A stretch of DNA of 64,000 nucleotides, taken from contig CAJNDS010002384.1 of assembly GCA_905221605.1 (NCBI GenBank), positions 252,501 to 316,500 on the forward strand, written 5' to 3'. Below the pieces are notes generated by a model. The model did not search any database, was not told the DNA's origin, and was given only the letters and a program-made list of their open reading frames with translations. The stretch comes from Symbiodinium natans. Taxonomy: Eukaryota; Sar; Dinophyceae; Suessiales; Symbiodiniaceae. Shown here one piece after another: positions 1-12,112 of the stretch. The position numbers and the translations under genes were made by a program. Position 1 is the stretch's first letter. Each line of letters begins with the position of its first letter.

Positions 1-760
1 GGTTGTGTGCGGTTGTGTGCGGTTGTGTGCGGTTGTGTGCGGTTGTGCGCGGTTGTGCGCGGTTGTGGGCGGTTGTGTGCGGTTGTGCTCGGTTGTGCTC
101 GGTTGTGGGCGGTTGTGGGCGGTTGTGTGCGGTTGTGTGCGGTTGTGTGCGGTTGTGTGCGGTTGTGTGCGGTTGTGTGCGGTTGTGTGCGGTTGTGTGC
201 GGTTGTGTGCGGTTGTGTGCGGTTGTGTGCGGTTGTGTGCGGTTGTGTGCGGTTGTGTGCGGTTGTGTGCGGTTGTGTGCGGTTGTGTGCTTGTGGTGCG
301 GTTTGTGTGCGGTTGTGTGCGGTTGGTGTGCGGTTGTGGTGCTGGTTTGTGGGTGCGGTTTGTGTGCGGTTGTGTGCTGTTTGTGTGCGGTTTTGTGTGC
401 GGTTTGTGTCGGTTTGTGTGCGGTTGTGTGCGGTTGTGTGCGGTTTGTGTGCGGTTGTGGCGGTTGTGTGCGGTTTTGTGTGCGGTTGTGTGCGGTTGTG
501 TCGGTTTTTGTGTGTGCGTTGTGTGCGGTTGTGTTGCGGGTTGTGTGCGGGTTGTGTGCGGTTTGTTGTGCGGTTGTGTGCCGGTTGTGTGCGGTTGTTG
601 TGCGTTTGTGGCGGGTTGTGTGCGGTTGTGTGCGTTTGTGTGCGGTTGTGTTCTGTTGTGTGCGGTTGTGTTAGTAGTTGTGTGCGGTTTGTGTGCGTTG
701 GCGGTTGTGTGCGTGTGCGGTTGTGTGCGTGTGCGGTTGTGTTGGTGTGGGTGTGTGTGG
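1..760. repeat. GGTTGTGTGC decamer minisatellite
   Basis: The 10-bp unit ggttgtgtgc runs almost perfectly from base 1 to about 290, with single-base variants such as ggttgtgcgc and ggttgtgctc. After that the register drifts through small indels to about 760. Because 10 is not a multiple of 3, all three + frames stay open with Cys/Val/Arg-rich translations; these are not genes. The array probably continues beyond the left edge. Confidence 0.95.
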
Positions 761-1140
761 GTTGTGTGGGTGGTGTGGGTGTGTGTGGTGGTTGTGTGTG
801 TGTGTGTGTTGTGTGTGTGTGTTGTGGTGTGTGTTGGTGTTGTGTGTAGTGCGTGTGTATGTGCTGTCGCGTGTATGTCGTGTGCGCGTGTATTGTGCGT
901 GTGCGCGTTTATGTGCGTGTGCGCGGTGCGCGGGGGCGCGTGGGCGCGTCGCGCAGTGTCGCGTGCGACGCTCTGTGCCGTGGGCCGCGGGCGCGTGTAG
1001 TGCGCGTGCGCGCGTGCGCGCGTGCCTTGCGCTCGCGCGCGCGCTGCCTGGCGCGCGTGCTTGCGCGTGTGCGCGTAGGCGCGTGCGCGCGTGCGTGCGC
1101 GCGTGCGTGCGCGCGTGCGCGCATGCGCGCGTGCGTGCTA
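761..1140. repeat. GT-rich then GC-rich alternating repeat
   Basis: The decamer array grades into (GT)n-like sequence (about 760-850) and then into alternating purine-pyrimidine blocks such as gcgcgtgcgc (about 880-1138). Such sequence can adopt Z-DNA. The long ORFs on both strands here are by-products of composition. Confidence 0.9.
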
Positions 1141-1850
1141 TGAGTTGCTGGAGATGAGTTTGAGAGGGTGTTGGGTGTTGGCTTCGGGTGTAAGGGTGTA
1201 GGCAGAAATGTGAGTTGAGGGAGTCGTGAGCAAAGTACAGGCAAGTCGCAAGCAACCGGACACAATCGCCCCCCCGCCCCCTCGCAAGCAACCGGCCGCC
1301 CGGAAAAACACCCAACGAAGCCTTTCGGAGTTGTACAGACGCCGTCACTTGGAACATTCTTGTACGAAAGATATTGCGTTCTTGAGAACTCCGTTGTTTC
1401 GGGTTTGGGTAGTTGTTTCCGCGCCTTGTTACGTTTCATTGCAAAAACGGACTCTTAGACCTGCATAAACCTAAGCCTGAGATGCACGCATGAATGGCAG
1501 ATTGAATCCAGGCCCAGGCAAACATAGCTGGGGAACAACCACCACCGCCATCCTAGACTATTACTTCCTACGGTGCGAGGCCTGTACAACCCAGCTGAAC
1601 TTCGGCAACGACGAGGCAGTGGAGCCGGTCGAGACTTCTCGAAACTTGGAGAAGCCTGGACCGCATGAAGCTCTCTGACCCTCGGAAACCCCTGTGCAGC
1701 CAGAGTCGGCTAAGTTGCAGTACATATGAGCTCCATGCACAGTCAGAAGCCCCCAAGTATGAAGGCGGGAACAAAGCTGAGGAGCCTGGAATGGTAGGCG
1801 CTCTTCACGCATAAACCAAGGTTCGACGAGAAACTCCTGCCTTTTTCCAG
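1141..1850. other. no recognisable gene
   Basis: Mixed-composition sequence. Short ORFs occur on both strands but none has a domain or a plausible exon boundary that I recognise. Confidence 0.5.
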
Positions 1851-2480
1851 ATGTACCTTGGCTGTTGCGTTGATGTTGTGTTGGTGCCTGGCATATTGGG
1901 GTTTGCAGTGACAGCGTTGGCAACTGCTCCCTTTGACACCTGGCAGGTTTTGCTGAGTTCAGTGCCCCATCTGCACAAAGGAAGCGACAAGGGCGTCGTG
2001 ACGAATTTGCATTGGCACGTTGATTCGTTGATGCAAGAACCACTCTCAGGTGATGAGCTCGCGGCATCTGCTGCGACAAGAGGTCTCGGAATGCACGATG
2101 ACACCGTCGTGACCCCATTGTCTCCAGCGCCTTGCCCGCGATCAGATTGGTTTGTGCAGGTCTCCAGCTCGTCTGTACTGCGCTCCTGTGACATCTGTGC
2201 CCAAAGGTTTGGTGTGATGTTTGTGGGCGCTTGCTCTTCGGCATGGTGCAAGACGCCGTCCAGCTGCCCGGATGCGTTTTGGTTTAGACGTTTCCTGGCG
2301 CAGTTATCTTCTTCCACGCCTTGGTCCAGTTGGATCTTCAAGATTCCAAGGTGCGGTGCGTGTTCTCGACTGGCATGCAAGACGTGCGCCTTCTCTCGCA
2401 GCTGCGCCGTGAAGGAAATCGGCCAGTACCTGGCGGCAGGCTGGCGATCAACCCAAGTAGGACTTGCGTCGCCGCCTTGA
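1851..2480 (+). other. unidentified ORF, open on both strands
   Basis: A 209-codon + ORF starts with ATG directly after a pyrimidine-rich AG, so it could be an exon start. The minus strand is open even longer (2626 to 1805, 273 codons, ATG start), with a Ser/Thr/Gln-rich, low-complexity translation. Neither reading shows a domain I recognise, and at most one can be real. The + reading has a hydrophobic stretch near residues 10-30 and many cysteines. I cannot choose between them. Confidence 0.15.
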
Positions 2481-3962
2481 AGACTCAAACGAAAACTCAA
2501 GATACCCAAGACAGCGACAAAGCCTTGGAAGCGTGCCAGGGCGGCCCTCATGCTCAAATGCTCAATCCGCCACGAAGCCTCCCAAGCCTCCCAAGACCCC
2601 AAGGCCCCAAGGCCTTGACACCCCATGGAGGTGCCCCGCTTCCGATCGACCTTCAGAGCCGATGCGGCGAGGCGGTGCTGGCTCCCAGGTGCATGTTAGG
2701 TCCTGTTAGGTGGCTTTTTCGGAGTTATTTCAAGAATGTGAGTCGAGTGTTGAGGTCACTTTATAAGGTGTGAGTTTCTTGGTCTGGTTTTCGACACATG
2801 CCCATAGCCTCCGCCGCTGAGTGGTCTCTTAGCTGCTAGAAACGATTAGACCTAAACGCTTGATGCCACCTGGGCCAAAAACTCAGAAGCCCAGCAATCG
2901 CCCAGGTATTGCCAGTCGCCAAACACCACCCTTCCGTGCTCCGCTACGTGTCACAGGTTCGGAAGGGGCGCCGACCTAAACTACACCTTCAGTTTTTGAA
3001 CCCTAGACTAGATTCAGAATGTACTGGCTTCCAGCCTAGGGCAGAGGGATTTTGCGTGCTTCTTCTGGCCCAGTTTTCTACATTCATGTGCAGGCATCTG
3101 TTACAAGGCAGGTCTGGAATTCTTGTAAAACAGGTTCCCTTTGTATTGTGTGCGGTGGAGGGGCCTTGACTTGCGAACCTGTCTGTGGGGTCCTTCAGGC
3201 ATGCAGCATCGCGGATGCGAACTTGCGCACGATCAGAGAGAGATCCATGTTGCCGCAGGCACTCTGGAAAGATGAGAAGTTCCTTCGCCAATTGCTAGAC
3301 TTAGCCGGAGACGATGCAAATCTGCGATGCTTGGACAGGAATGCCAATCTTGGTTTAAGCATGCCCCAAAACCCCAATCCCGAATGTGGCGGGTGGCAAA
3401 AACAATGTCTGGAATGATTTGTGGAAAACCTGTGAAACCTCGATTGTTCCCTGCGGAGTGGATGCTTTGGCGTGTGCAGTGCGGGTGGCATAACATCTTT
3501 GGAATGCTAGGCCCTGCTAGGTGGGACAGGAACTTCGAAACTCCTGGAATTGACGCAGCAGCGGCATTTTCGGCGACCTAAAGAAACCAACATGAAGAAG
3601 ACAGTTGAAGGGGGGCCCGCAAACTTTCGAGGTTGATGGGCGGATAGTCAAATCTCGTAAGGCTTGGCTAACTTATCGTTGTTGCAGATGCAGAATGTGG
3701 ACAGGCGAGGTTGGTGACCGGTTGGTGATCTGCCATCCCAGGACAAGCTGCCAAGCAGCAGATGTCAGAACTCGCGCAACCCGACCGGGACGCAATTGCT
3801 GCTGCGATGATGGTGACTCCACTTGCACCTACTGTGTCTTGTCGGAGGCTGCATGGGCTTGCTTGAAGCTTGCCTGTAAGACTCCTGTAAGGCTGTGCTG
3901 CAACAGGCCGGCAGTGCGGTGTTACAGTGCTGGATGCTTGCTGCTATGTTCGTTGAGTGCAG
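2481..3962. other. no firm gene; possible upstream exons of the HEAT gene
   Basis: No firm gene. At about 3205-3345 the + frame reads a hydrophilic, helix-like stretch (containing WKDEKFLRQLLDLAGDD) that could be an upstream exon of the HEAT-repeat gene that follows, but no clear splice pair was found. A second possible exon lies at about 3750-3830 (reading MSELAQPDRDAIAAAMM). Confidence 0.3.
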
Positions 3963-5002
3963 ACACTGAATGCGCTGAAGGGCTTTCAGTCCAGCGGGGC
4001 CGCGCTTGCCTTGGAGATCCTCGCGCAAGTGACAGAGAAAAGCCCAGCTGTGCTTGCTGCAGCGAAGGCGGGGGTCGGAGTGGAGCGGAAGCAGTGTGGG
4101 CCCAGTTTCTGGGGCTGTGGCTCCATGGCTCCACCGGTGAGGAGAGGCTGAACGATGCGGATGCTGTTGTGCGAGCGGCTGCCGTATCTGCCGTTTCCTC
4201 GTTAGCCTAGCACTTGGCCGTTACAGCACACAAATGCCAGCAGCAGTCGTGACATGTGATATGTCGTGGGTGCTTTATTCTGCTTTATAAGGCAAGGAAA
4301 GACGACAGGGTCTGCAAGAGTGTGTCCTTGATGCACCATGATGCACCGCGATGCACCATGCGCCAGAACATTTTGCTTTTACGTGTCTTGTTTTTTTGGG
4401 GTGTGGGGTGGGGGGGGGGATGTTTGTTTTTTGGGGTGTTTTTCAGGGATGCTTTTTGAGCCTCAAGGACGCGGCTTGAGATCAGGCATGCTCAGGCCCT
4501 ATAAGCCGACACCCCAGAGCCAGAGGCAAAGAAACGTCCTCCGTCCTGCATGAAAACAAAGCACCTTTTAAAGCACTAAAGCAGGATTCAAGAAGCATCG
4601 AAGCATCTTCCTTACATATGCTGCACACGCAGAGGGCTTTCGTGGGCTGTCCAGGCCCCGGCTGCTTTGCTCTGTGCTGACAGGTGCCAAGGGACCTCTT
4701 GCGGTGTCTTGAGGACGAGAGCCAGGCTGTGAGAAGTGCCGCTATCGATGCATTGCCGCAGCTTCATGCAGAGGCGCGCGGATCATGCTGGCATGCAACA
4801 ATGTCTTCGATCCTGAAATCTTACACGACTCAGCCTCTAAATGCTTCCACCGCAGGGTCGGAGGAAGCTCGCGGCTCTGACACCGCGCCTGCAGGACTTT
4901 TGAGTTTGAGCCCTTGATTGCGTCTTTGTACTTGGACAAGAGAGAGTGACGGAGGGGAGGGAGGCGCAGAGGGTGCGACTGCGCCCTTCAAGCCCCGAAG
5001 AA

Positions 5003-5033
<31 letters not shown>

Positions 5034-8000
5034 AAGAAGAAGAAGAAGAAGAAGAAGAAGAAGAAGAAGAAGAAGAAGAAGAAGAAGAAGAGCGAGAGAG
5101 AGAGAGTCGAGGCCCTGCGTTTTGGAAGGACGGAAGGAGTGGCGTCCTCTCTCACATGTTCGCGCATTGGGTCGTGTGCTGTTCTCTGAGTCCTGAGCCG
5201 CCGATGGAACAAGCCATGTTGATTTTCACGTTAATGATCAAAGGGCAAGTGATGTTGAACCAAGAACACATGCAGCAGGATGCAGATGCGAAACCCTGAC
5301 AACCCCACCTGACATAGCGGTATTACTGCGAACGCTGACAAGATCTCCGGACTTCCCATGAGCGATGCCCGGGGTCCAGATGAGGATACCGAGCAGGACA
5401 CCGCAGAGGTGTGGCCAGGCACAGGTTCCGCTTCGAGCTCCGGGCCTGCCTTGCCGAAACGCTCGCGCGAGAACAAGGCCGAGGCTGCCCTAGAGGCCCT
5501 TGCCTTGCGAGGGAGCTGCGTGAAGGATGGTGGCGTGGCCCACGCCATGCTCCTCGTTCCCATGCGCACAGAGCAAAGGCGGCTCCTACCAGTGAGGGGC
5601 CTCCCACAGCAGCTGGAGGCTCGGCTCCGGGCGGTCGTGAGGGCAACCTTTTGCCTGGCACCCCAACCCTGGCACGGTCACGCGCTGGAGCGGAGGATGA
5701 TCCAACTTCAAGCCGACCGAAAATTGGCCTTGGCAACCGTTGAGCGGCGAGGGCTCGCATTGCAACATGTGCCGGCGGAGCTCAAGGACCGGGACCTGGT
5801 ATTAACGGCTGTTCGTTCGCGGGCACGGGCTTTGGAGTTCGCACCACCGAGGCTGCAACAAGACAGAGAAGTCGTTCTGGCTGCATTGGCAGCGCCTGGA
5901 GGCCACAAGGCTCTGGCGTTTACTGCGTGCTTCAGTCAGGATGAGGAAATCCAGGTGGCTGTGCAGCGGACGCGTGAGAAGGTCGAAGAACGCCGGAGGC
6001 GAATGGATGAGGATCTTTGTGAGCAAGTGGGGGCCTTGAGGCCTAGCGGGCCTAGCGATCCCCCCTCTTCACATCAGCCTTTGGCCCAGATCCTTCCGGA
6101 CGAGGTTCTCTGTTTGTTGCACTTGTGAGCAACAATGGCCATGTCCTTCGGGGCTCGGTCTCACAGGATCTCACAGTGCCTTGAACTCTTGGCAGGGGAC
6201 GGGCAGCGACAAAAAATTGCGCGAAGCTGCACAGAGCCTGATGTTTCGGGATCTGGCATGCATGCCCAGCAACGCCCAAACCCCCAAGCACGGCCCAAAC
6301 GTCTGGAGGACACCGACCCCGCAGTGAAAGCGGCAGCGCTTCGCTGCCTGCAGAAGCTGCAGGCCACCCAGGTCAAGGCCGCAGGGATCCCTTAGGCCGT
6401 CATTTTGGACTTGCCAAGACCAGGATTTGCAGTCAGGGTTTCACAACTTTCTGGCAGAATGCGTAAGGCTTCACCCTGCACAGACCCGGCAGGTAGATTC
6501 AAGGTACCGGAAGACAATTAGCAAAGCTTTAGCAGCACCTTGGCCAGCAAATGCGAATCGACCAGTCGCTGGAAGCCAGGCGGTCGACCATGCAGGATTT
6601 GGGGTCTCCCTTTGAAAGTCGTTTGCGATTCTGTGTGTGGCTTTGTCTGAGGACACACACCCCGATGTGCGGGAAGCTGCATGGTCACTGATTCCTCATT
6701 TGGACATGGGTGCTGCGCTCAGCACTTCGACACATTCCGCGAGATGATGTTGGCAGCTGTTGAAAAGCCCGTACTGGCGTAACGTGTCAAGGAGCGGGCA
6801 GGACGAAAGAGGGCTTCTGTCGGAAAAGCCCGAAAAGCCCTTATAGCATCAGAAGGCCACATGCCCGACTGTACCAGTGTGGGATTCCCAGGGCTACCAG
6901 CTTTTCTAGCCATAAACGGGAGAGTGGGGGAGGGGGCTAGTGATAGTGGTCGAACCTCGACCTTGCAGGGAGGACTTGGAGCGCGTAAGCCTTGAACACA
7001 AACACAGGAGTTGCTTCCCACATATCGACAGCAGGTGCCTGTGCCACTGTGCTCGCCGACCTCTCCTGGGTGCAGGGCCTGGACCGCCATATGTTTGTTT
7101 TTGCGGGTCTGGTGTGAGGTGTGAAGAAGGGAGTCAGCACGTGGCTCTTTTTCGAAGTTTAACAGTAGCTCTGGATGCCCGGCCGCCTTGAAGAACAAAT
7201 TGAGCGAAGCTTTGGTGCACTACATTTGTATTTCGTACTGAGCACTCCTGTCATTCTGTTCCCTTCATTTCAACTTTAACTTTAACGATGATGAGGGTTG
7301 ACGATTATCGCATCCCTTTCCTGCCTTCACAAAGTGCCCTGCCAACGTGTCAGTGGAACCGTGCTTTTTACTACTGGGTCGATGTGGTTTATTAGCCCGC
7401 AAGCCCAGAAGATAGCCCAGTCGCTGTGTGCCCTGCGGAATCAGCAAAATTCACATAGTTGGTGCTTACCAGGTTATAGTTCTGCAAGCTTCGTTTGGAA
7501 CACGAAACGCGAGGGCACGCTAGCAATGAACATGTGAATATGTGACCGTTTTATATGCTGTATTTGATGCGCGATACGACTCGAAACGCCAAGGTGCACC
7601 TGCGAGGGCGTTGCAATCAGGGTTCAGAGTAGTAGTTAAGTCAGAAGTCCAGGGTGTTTAACAGGCCCCCGGCGTCTTTCAGACCCACAGCCATGTCGCA
7701 CTCGTAGGTTCGAGTGCATGTTGGCCTTGCCAAGACAGGTCCGAGGCATCGTTCGCGGTATCGTTCGGGTATCGTTCTGACAACAATACAGACACCCCCA
7801 TCCAAAGCCCATTTCTTCAGGTTACGTTTCAAATCGCAGTTCTGGAAAAATCGCTGTGCCCTGCGGGAAGGCTCTGCGAAACAGGCGTTTTTTCAGCGTC
7901 TCAAGCTAGACTCACGTGGCTATCACCGAGAGGTAGCTTCGAAAAGAAGTTCACGGGTGGATTCATGGCAGCGGTACTGTTTTATCGCTGTGCCCTGCGG

Positions 8001-10370
8001 GAAGACTCCGCAAAACATGCGTTTTTTTATAGGTACATCCTAGTCTTAAGATGCTATCCCCAAGAGGTAGAGAGTTTTTCCTATCATTATCGCATGATTT
8101 TCGACTTGTGTGCCCTCGGGATTTCGGTTCTGGGCTATCTTCTTGACATGTTGGGCTACCTTCTGTGCCATGGGGTTGGGCTATCTACAAGGTGATTGGG
8201 CCAAGAAACCACGCTCGCTCGTAGCAGAGAAGCATCATAGCCACCGCTTATTCTGGAAGGGCTGCGTAGTCTGATCTCGTCCCTCATACTTTCTAATTGT
8301 TTTTGGATTCGACTCCGTTTCCTATGACAACGATTTTTTTCTGATACAATGTAGCAGTGTCATGTTGTTTCCTGATAATGGCTTCTCTGATGTTAAGAGG
8401 CAGATCAAATACATGAGTGAAGGCCCAGTTGCTTCGGGAATCGTGCAAGTTACTTGCACGATACTGTTCCGAATTTCATTTTAGGTTCTTGTGGCACTAT
8501 CTTTAGGGTTTTTTCCTAATGGTGCCACTCACCGTGGTCTGCAGCACAGCCCCCCTGGGCCCACTACCTGAATACCTGAAAGTTCAGGTTTTTGGGGTTT
8601 TGTTTGGTTTCACGGCACCAATTAACAGACATTTAAGCGCAATGGGGGGCAAATAGTCTTGACAAATAAGGCGCGAATAGGCTGAGCTACCCCCCCCCAC
8701 GCTCTACAAATAAGACGCGGATAGGTCACAATTAGTTCACTCTCTGTGTGGCAGTGCCTGTTTTCTTTGCGCTGAGACCCCTGCGCCTAATGTTACGCTA
8801 TTTGCGTTTTGACGGCTGGGTTTCTGGGGGGGGGGGGGTTGGGGGGGGGGGGCTTAGACTCCTATGAAAGTATAGTCATCGCAGAAGCTGTTTGCCTTGC
8901 AGATGTGTTCAGCTACGCGGGAGGCAAAAAAAAGTAATCCAAGTGATAAGCAAACACAGTAAGTTACGGTTTACGCACGCCTCTCGCTTACCCGCAAGTA
9001 GCCCGAGGTTTAGCTGTTTTCCTTTTCTTTGTTGCGGAGGCCGCTGCGACCCGGAGTCGTTTGGTCAAATCCCTGCGCTCGCTGCTGGAGCCATCGGGGC
9101 CGATCGGCTCACCGCTCCCCAGCCTGCACACAAGCACAAAGATGGCTTGAAAGGAGGAGGGGGGAAGGTCTCACACATGTCACACTTACAACTCGTGTAG
9201 GGTCGGGGCCAAAGTCCAGGGCGCTTCGCCCGGCCTAGCAGGAAAGTCTCCAAAGAGCTCCAGAACCCGAGGCAATCACTTGCCGCGGCGGTATCTCTAA
9301 CTGGTGGCTGGTCTGGCGATTGACTGAATTTCTCCATTCCTACCTGGAAGCGGCGAGCCGCAGGCTCGGGGTTGAGGTCAGTGGTTAGAGGGTTAGTTCA
9401 AGTTGAGGGTTTTCATTGCAGCGTTTTCATTCATGAGTACCGTAAGTACTGAGCTCGAAGCAGGTACTGGTCAAGTCCTGCTGCACACAAAAAGGTTTAG
9501 GGATCGTACCCGCTGCGGACCACAGACCTGGATGCACACAAAGTATTTGGATTCCAATTTAGCGCGCATGGCAGTGTAGAGGACATGTGCAAATGGGTCT
9601 TCCCTGCCTTTGGCTTCGCAAAACACCACCAACCAGGGTTGCAACAATGCTCAATGAAGCCACATGGTGGAGGCTGGACTACTGCAAGCCCCGACTTCAA
9701 AATTTTCTGTTTCGCAGAAGCTAGTTCATAACATTCGGCGGGCACTCTTGGGTCTCACAGCAACCAAACACCATGGAGGTAAGGCTAGCAGCTGGAATGC
9801 GTGCGCCAGCTGCTGACAAGATGGACGTCAAGGCCGGCATGCGTGGAAAGCTTTCCAAGCCCGACATAGTCCCAACATCACACCCGTGCCTTGTCGAACC
9901 TAAGCCTTGGCCCAGAAGCCGAAGCCTGGCTCTGCCTAGGCGACTGCTGCACTTGCGGCCCGGATCGAGGGGCTGTCCTGGGTTCGGCTATGGTTTCAGG
10001 TCTACTGGGATGTTCTGGGCGGACTCTGTAAGCGCTGAACTTGATGGTTTGGGCCGCTGCAAAAGCTTGAGTTTTCAGGTTTAGGCTCGAGCGCTGTGTT
10101 GCTTGGTGTCAGCACAGCTGAATTAACAAGTACCATCACAATCGAAAAGCTTCAGTTCGCTGTCAGCACCTCAGGTGGTCGTAATTATGTTGTGGGTCCT
10201 TTGGCAGGTCCTACCACTGCGTAAGACAGCGCAGAGTGATTAAAAAACTCGGAGCTGAAGTTCAAGCCACAGCCTGCTTGGGTTTCTCCCAGAGAGTCAA
10301 AAAAACACTTGGCGAGGACGGCGATGCAGCAGTCGCGGCTGCAGCTGGGAGGTTGTCACTGAGCGCTTGA
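3963..10370 (+). CDS. HEAT-repeat protein, multi-exon, partial
   Basis: HEAT repeats are paired helices that build scaffolds binding other proteins; the partner here is unknown. Separate + strand exons each encode about one repeat: 3963-4067 (ALALEILAQVTEKSPAVLAA), 4142-4204 (LNDADAVVRAAAVSAVSSL), 4684-4773 (LEDESQAVRSAAIDALPQL), about 6290-6371 (LEDTDPAVKAAALRCLQKL), 6619-about 6710 (SEDTHPDVREAAWSLIPHL) and probably about 10300-10370 (LGEDGDAAVAAAAGRL). The shared pattern L-x-D/E-x-D/S-x-x-V-x-x-AA-x-x-x-L is what I rely on. Acceptors are AG|G or AG|T and several donors look like GC. First and last exons are not identified, and one gene rather than two is an inference. The DUF4116 ORF lies in the intron between 4773 and 6290. 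Confidence 0.5.
5003..5107. repeat. (AAG)n followed by (GA)n purine tract
   Basis: About 90 bp of perfect AAG triplets run into GAGAGA. The tract is strand-pure purine and lies in the HEAT-gene intron just before the DUF4116 ORF. The poly-Arg and poly-Phe ORFs across it are artefacts. Confidence 0.95.
5358..6128 (+). CDS. DUF4116-domain protein, single exon
   Basis: This intronless 256-codon ORF starts at ATG 5358. The N-terminal 110 residues are acidic and then Ala/Arg-rich. Residues of about 118-200 carry two or three copies of the DUF4116 pattern, for example ADRKLALATVERRGLALQHV, then RDLVLTAVRSRARALEF and DREVVLAALAAPGGHKALAF. A charged helix (about 205-225) follows. DUF4116 is common in dinoflagellate and other protist proteins, and its function is unknown. 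Downstream of the ATG the frame stays open over a GC-rich stretch, and the periodic domain supports real coding. It lies on the same strand between HEAT exons 4684-4773 and 6290-6371, so it appears nested in that gene's intron. Confidence 0.7.
   Translation: MSDARGPDEDTEQDTAEVWPGTGSASSSGPALPKRSRENKAEAALEALALRGSCVKDGGVAHAMLLVPMRTEQRRLLPVRGLPQQLEARLRAVVRATFCLAPQPWHGHALERRMIQLQADRKLALATVERRGLALQHVPAELKDRDLVLTAVRSRARALEFAPPRLQQDREVVLAALAAPGGHKALAFTACFSQDEEIQVAVQRTREKVEERRRRMDEDLCEQVGALRPSGPSDPPSSHQPLAQILPDEVLCLLHL
7849..8072 (+). repeat. two copies of a ~95-bp dispersed repeat
   Basis: Copies at about 7849-7945 and 7982-8072 share atcgctgtgccctgcgggaa, then a T-rich run and a ctatc-cc-gaggtag tail. 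A truncated relative lies at about 7420-7440, and a diverged relative near 35374-35430. The family may be wider in the genome. Confidence 0.7.
8090..10290. other. intron or intergenic DNA with G tracts
   Basis: No coding signal that I trust. It holds a split run of about 22 G (8825-8852), a run of C near 8691-8698 and mixed unique sequence. If the HEAT exon at 10300 belongs to the upstream gene, this stretch is intron. Confidence 0.5.
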
Positions 10371-10469
10371 ACGAGCGCAGCGCCGACGCTGATCGGGCAG
10401 ATGAGTTTTGATGAGGGCCCAGCAGGTGGCTTGCACGGAAGGGCATCACAAGCGACGTACTTTGAAGTT

Positions 10470-11790
10470 GAGACTTTGAGTGTTCGAAGACGTTCGAGCT
10501 CGAAAGTTTGAAAGACTTCAGACTCTGAAAGTTTTCAAGTTCGAATATGTCGAGTTTGCACTTTGAAACATGAGGGGAGGGTCTCTTTCAATCTTCAAAC
10601 TTTCAAAGTTCGAACTTGAAATGTTTCAAACTTCCGAACGATCGAACACTCAACTTCGATTGCCTCCGTTCAAACTCAATCTCCAATTCTTTGCGATACC
10701 GACTTTGAAAAATATTCAAGTTTGAAAAGAATCGGCTCGATGGAGAGTTTCGAGATTGAGAGTTCGAGTTGACGATCTCGAGCTCGAAAGCGACAGTTTG
10801 AAGTTTCGAGTTCGGTCGGGCGACACGACGCTGCGAGTTGAATGTTGGAAAAGGATCCGGAGTTGAGAGTTTGAAGTTCGAAGCCCGTTCGAGTTTGAAA
10901 AGTTGAAATATTCCACGGGTGCAAAGTTGGAGGACGATAGTTGACGGCCGTTCGAGTTTGCGAGTTCGAGAGTTTGAAGCAAAGACGAGTTTTTGAAAGT
11001 TTGAAGCTTCGAGTTCGAGAGTTTCCCGAGTTGAAGTTTGGAGCACGCGAAATCCTGAGCCCGTTTATCAACCCAAGCCCGTGTATTCAAGCAACCGCCC
11101 TGGACAAAACCCGGCCCCATTAATGCCTCCCCTTACTACCTCTCTCTACCCCTACTCGAAGAATGAAACACAAGAAAACCAAAACAAGAAACGAGGGGAC
11201 GGGGGTGGAATTAAATAATTCTCTCGACCATCACTTCTCCTATGCGAAGAATGAAGCACGTGTGACAGGGCAGTCGATGTGGTCTGAAACGTGCTGTGGA
11301 AACTCTCAAACTTTCAAATCGATGCGTTGCAAAACTTTCAACGTGCAAATCGCGAGATTTATCAAAGTATCAAACTTTCTTCGTTTCGAGTGTCGTCAAA
11401 CTTCAAGGTTTCAGGCTTCGAACTTTCAAACTCGTATTGTTTTCAAACTTCAAGCTCCGAACCGTGGGGATGCAGTCAAACTCCAATCTCTCGTACGTTC
11501 AACTCTCAAGCTCCGAAACTCTCAAAACTCCGAGGCGCTCAAACTCCGACCCGAGCCCCCTGAAACTTTCGAACTCGTGGCCCGGTTTGCCGTGTTTGCG
11601 TGAGTTCGGGGATTCGGCCTTCAAACTTTTTAACTCGCTCTCGCTTCAACCTTCGAGCTCGAAACTCTTTCAACTTTCAAAAACTTCAACTTTCGACCTC
11701 CGTGTCGTCATCGTGTCCTTCTTCAAACTTTGAAACTTTCAAACTCCAAAGTTTCAATGGCCATTCATCCCTTCAAAACGTTCAAGTTTG
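10470..11790. repeat. degenerate GTTTGAAAGTTCGA-type repeat, switching strand
   Basis: From about 10470 to 11060 the + strand is dominated by gtttgaa, gttcgag and agtttgaag words. From about 11285 to 11790 it is dominated by their reverse complements (caaactttcaaactcc, ttcgaactc). The two blocks flank about 220 bp of ordinary sequence. There is no fixed period. The Phe/Lys/Leu/Ser-rich ORFs here are artefacts of the motif. Confidence 0.8.
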
Positions 11791-11809
11791 AAAAAGAATA
11801 CTCGTACAC

Positions 11810-12112
11810 CTATCGCTTACACGCAACGTGCGCGAACCCAGCAACGGTTAGCCTGAGGTTTTGAAGATCTTTGATGAGTTGGAGGGCTTTCAGCTGGTTG
11901 GTGGCGCGTAAAGTGTGCTCCAAGACATGAAGATTTGCAGGAGAGACAAGAGACGTGAGATTGCAAAGGTGAGGGCATTGCTGTGGAATCCCTGGCCACC
12001 CATGCAGACCCCGAAGGTGGGGTGCAACTGCAAGGCCTTGATTAAGGGTTGCGGCCAAGGCAGTTAATGAGAAATCGCTTCGGCAGCGAGGGTCCTGACA
12101 TGTCTCAATCAC
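11810..12112 (-). other. leucine-rich minus-strand ORF, doubtful exon
   Basis: A minus-strand reading of 100 codons contains regularly spaced leucines (NLTSLVSPANLHVLEHTL, then LKALQLIKDLQNLRL) that look loosely like leucine-rich repeats. No neighbouring exon was found, and all confident genes are on the other strand. It could be chance. Confidence 0.15.

Noticed and set aside
3-1357. Long Cys/Val-rich and His/Thr-rich ORFs
   Set aside because: They are translations of the decamer and GT/GC repeats, open in several frames on both strands.
10603-11733. Phe/Lys/Ser-rich ORFs resembling low-complexity proteins
   Set aside because: Direct translations of the TTTGAAAG-type repeats, equally open on both strands.
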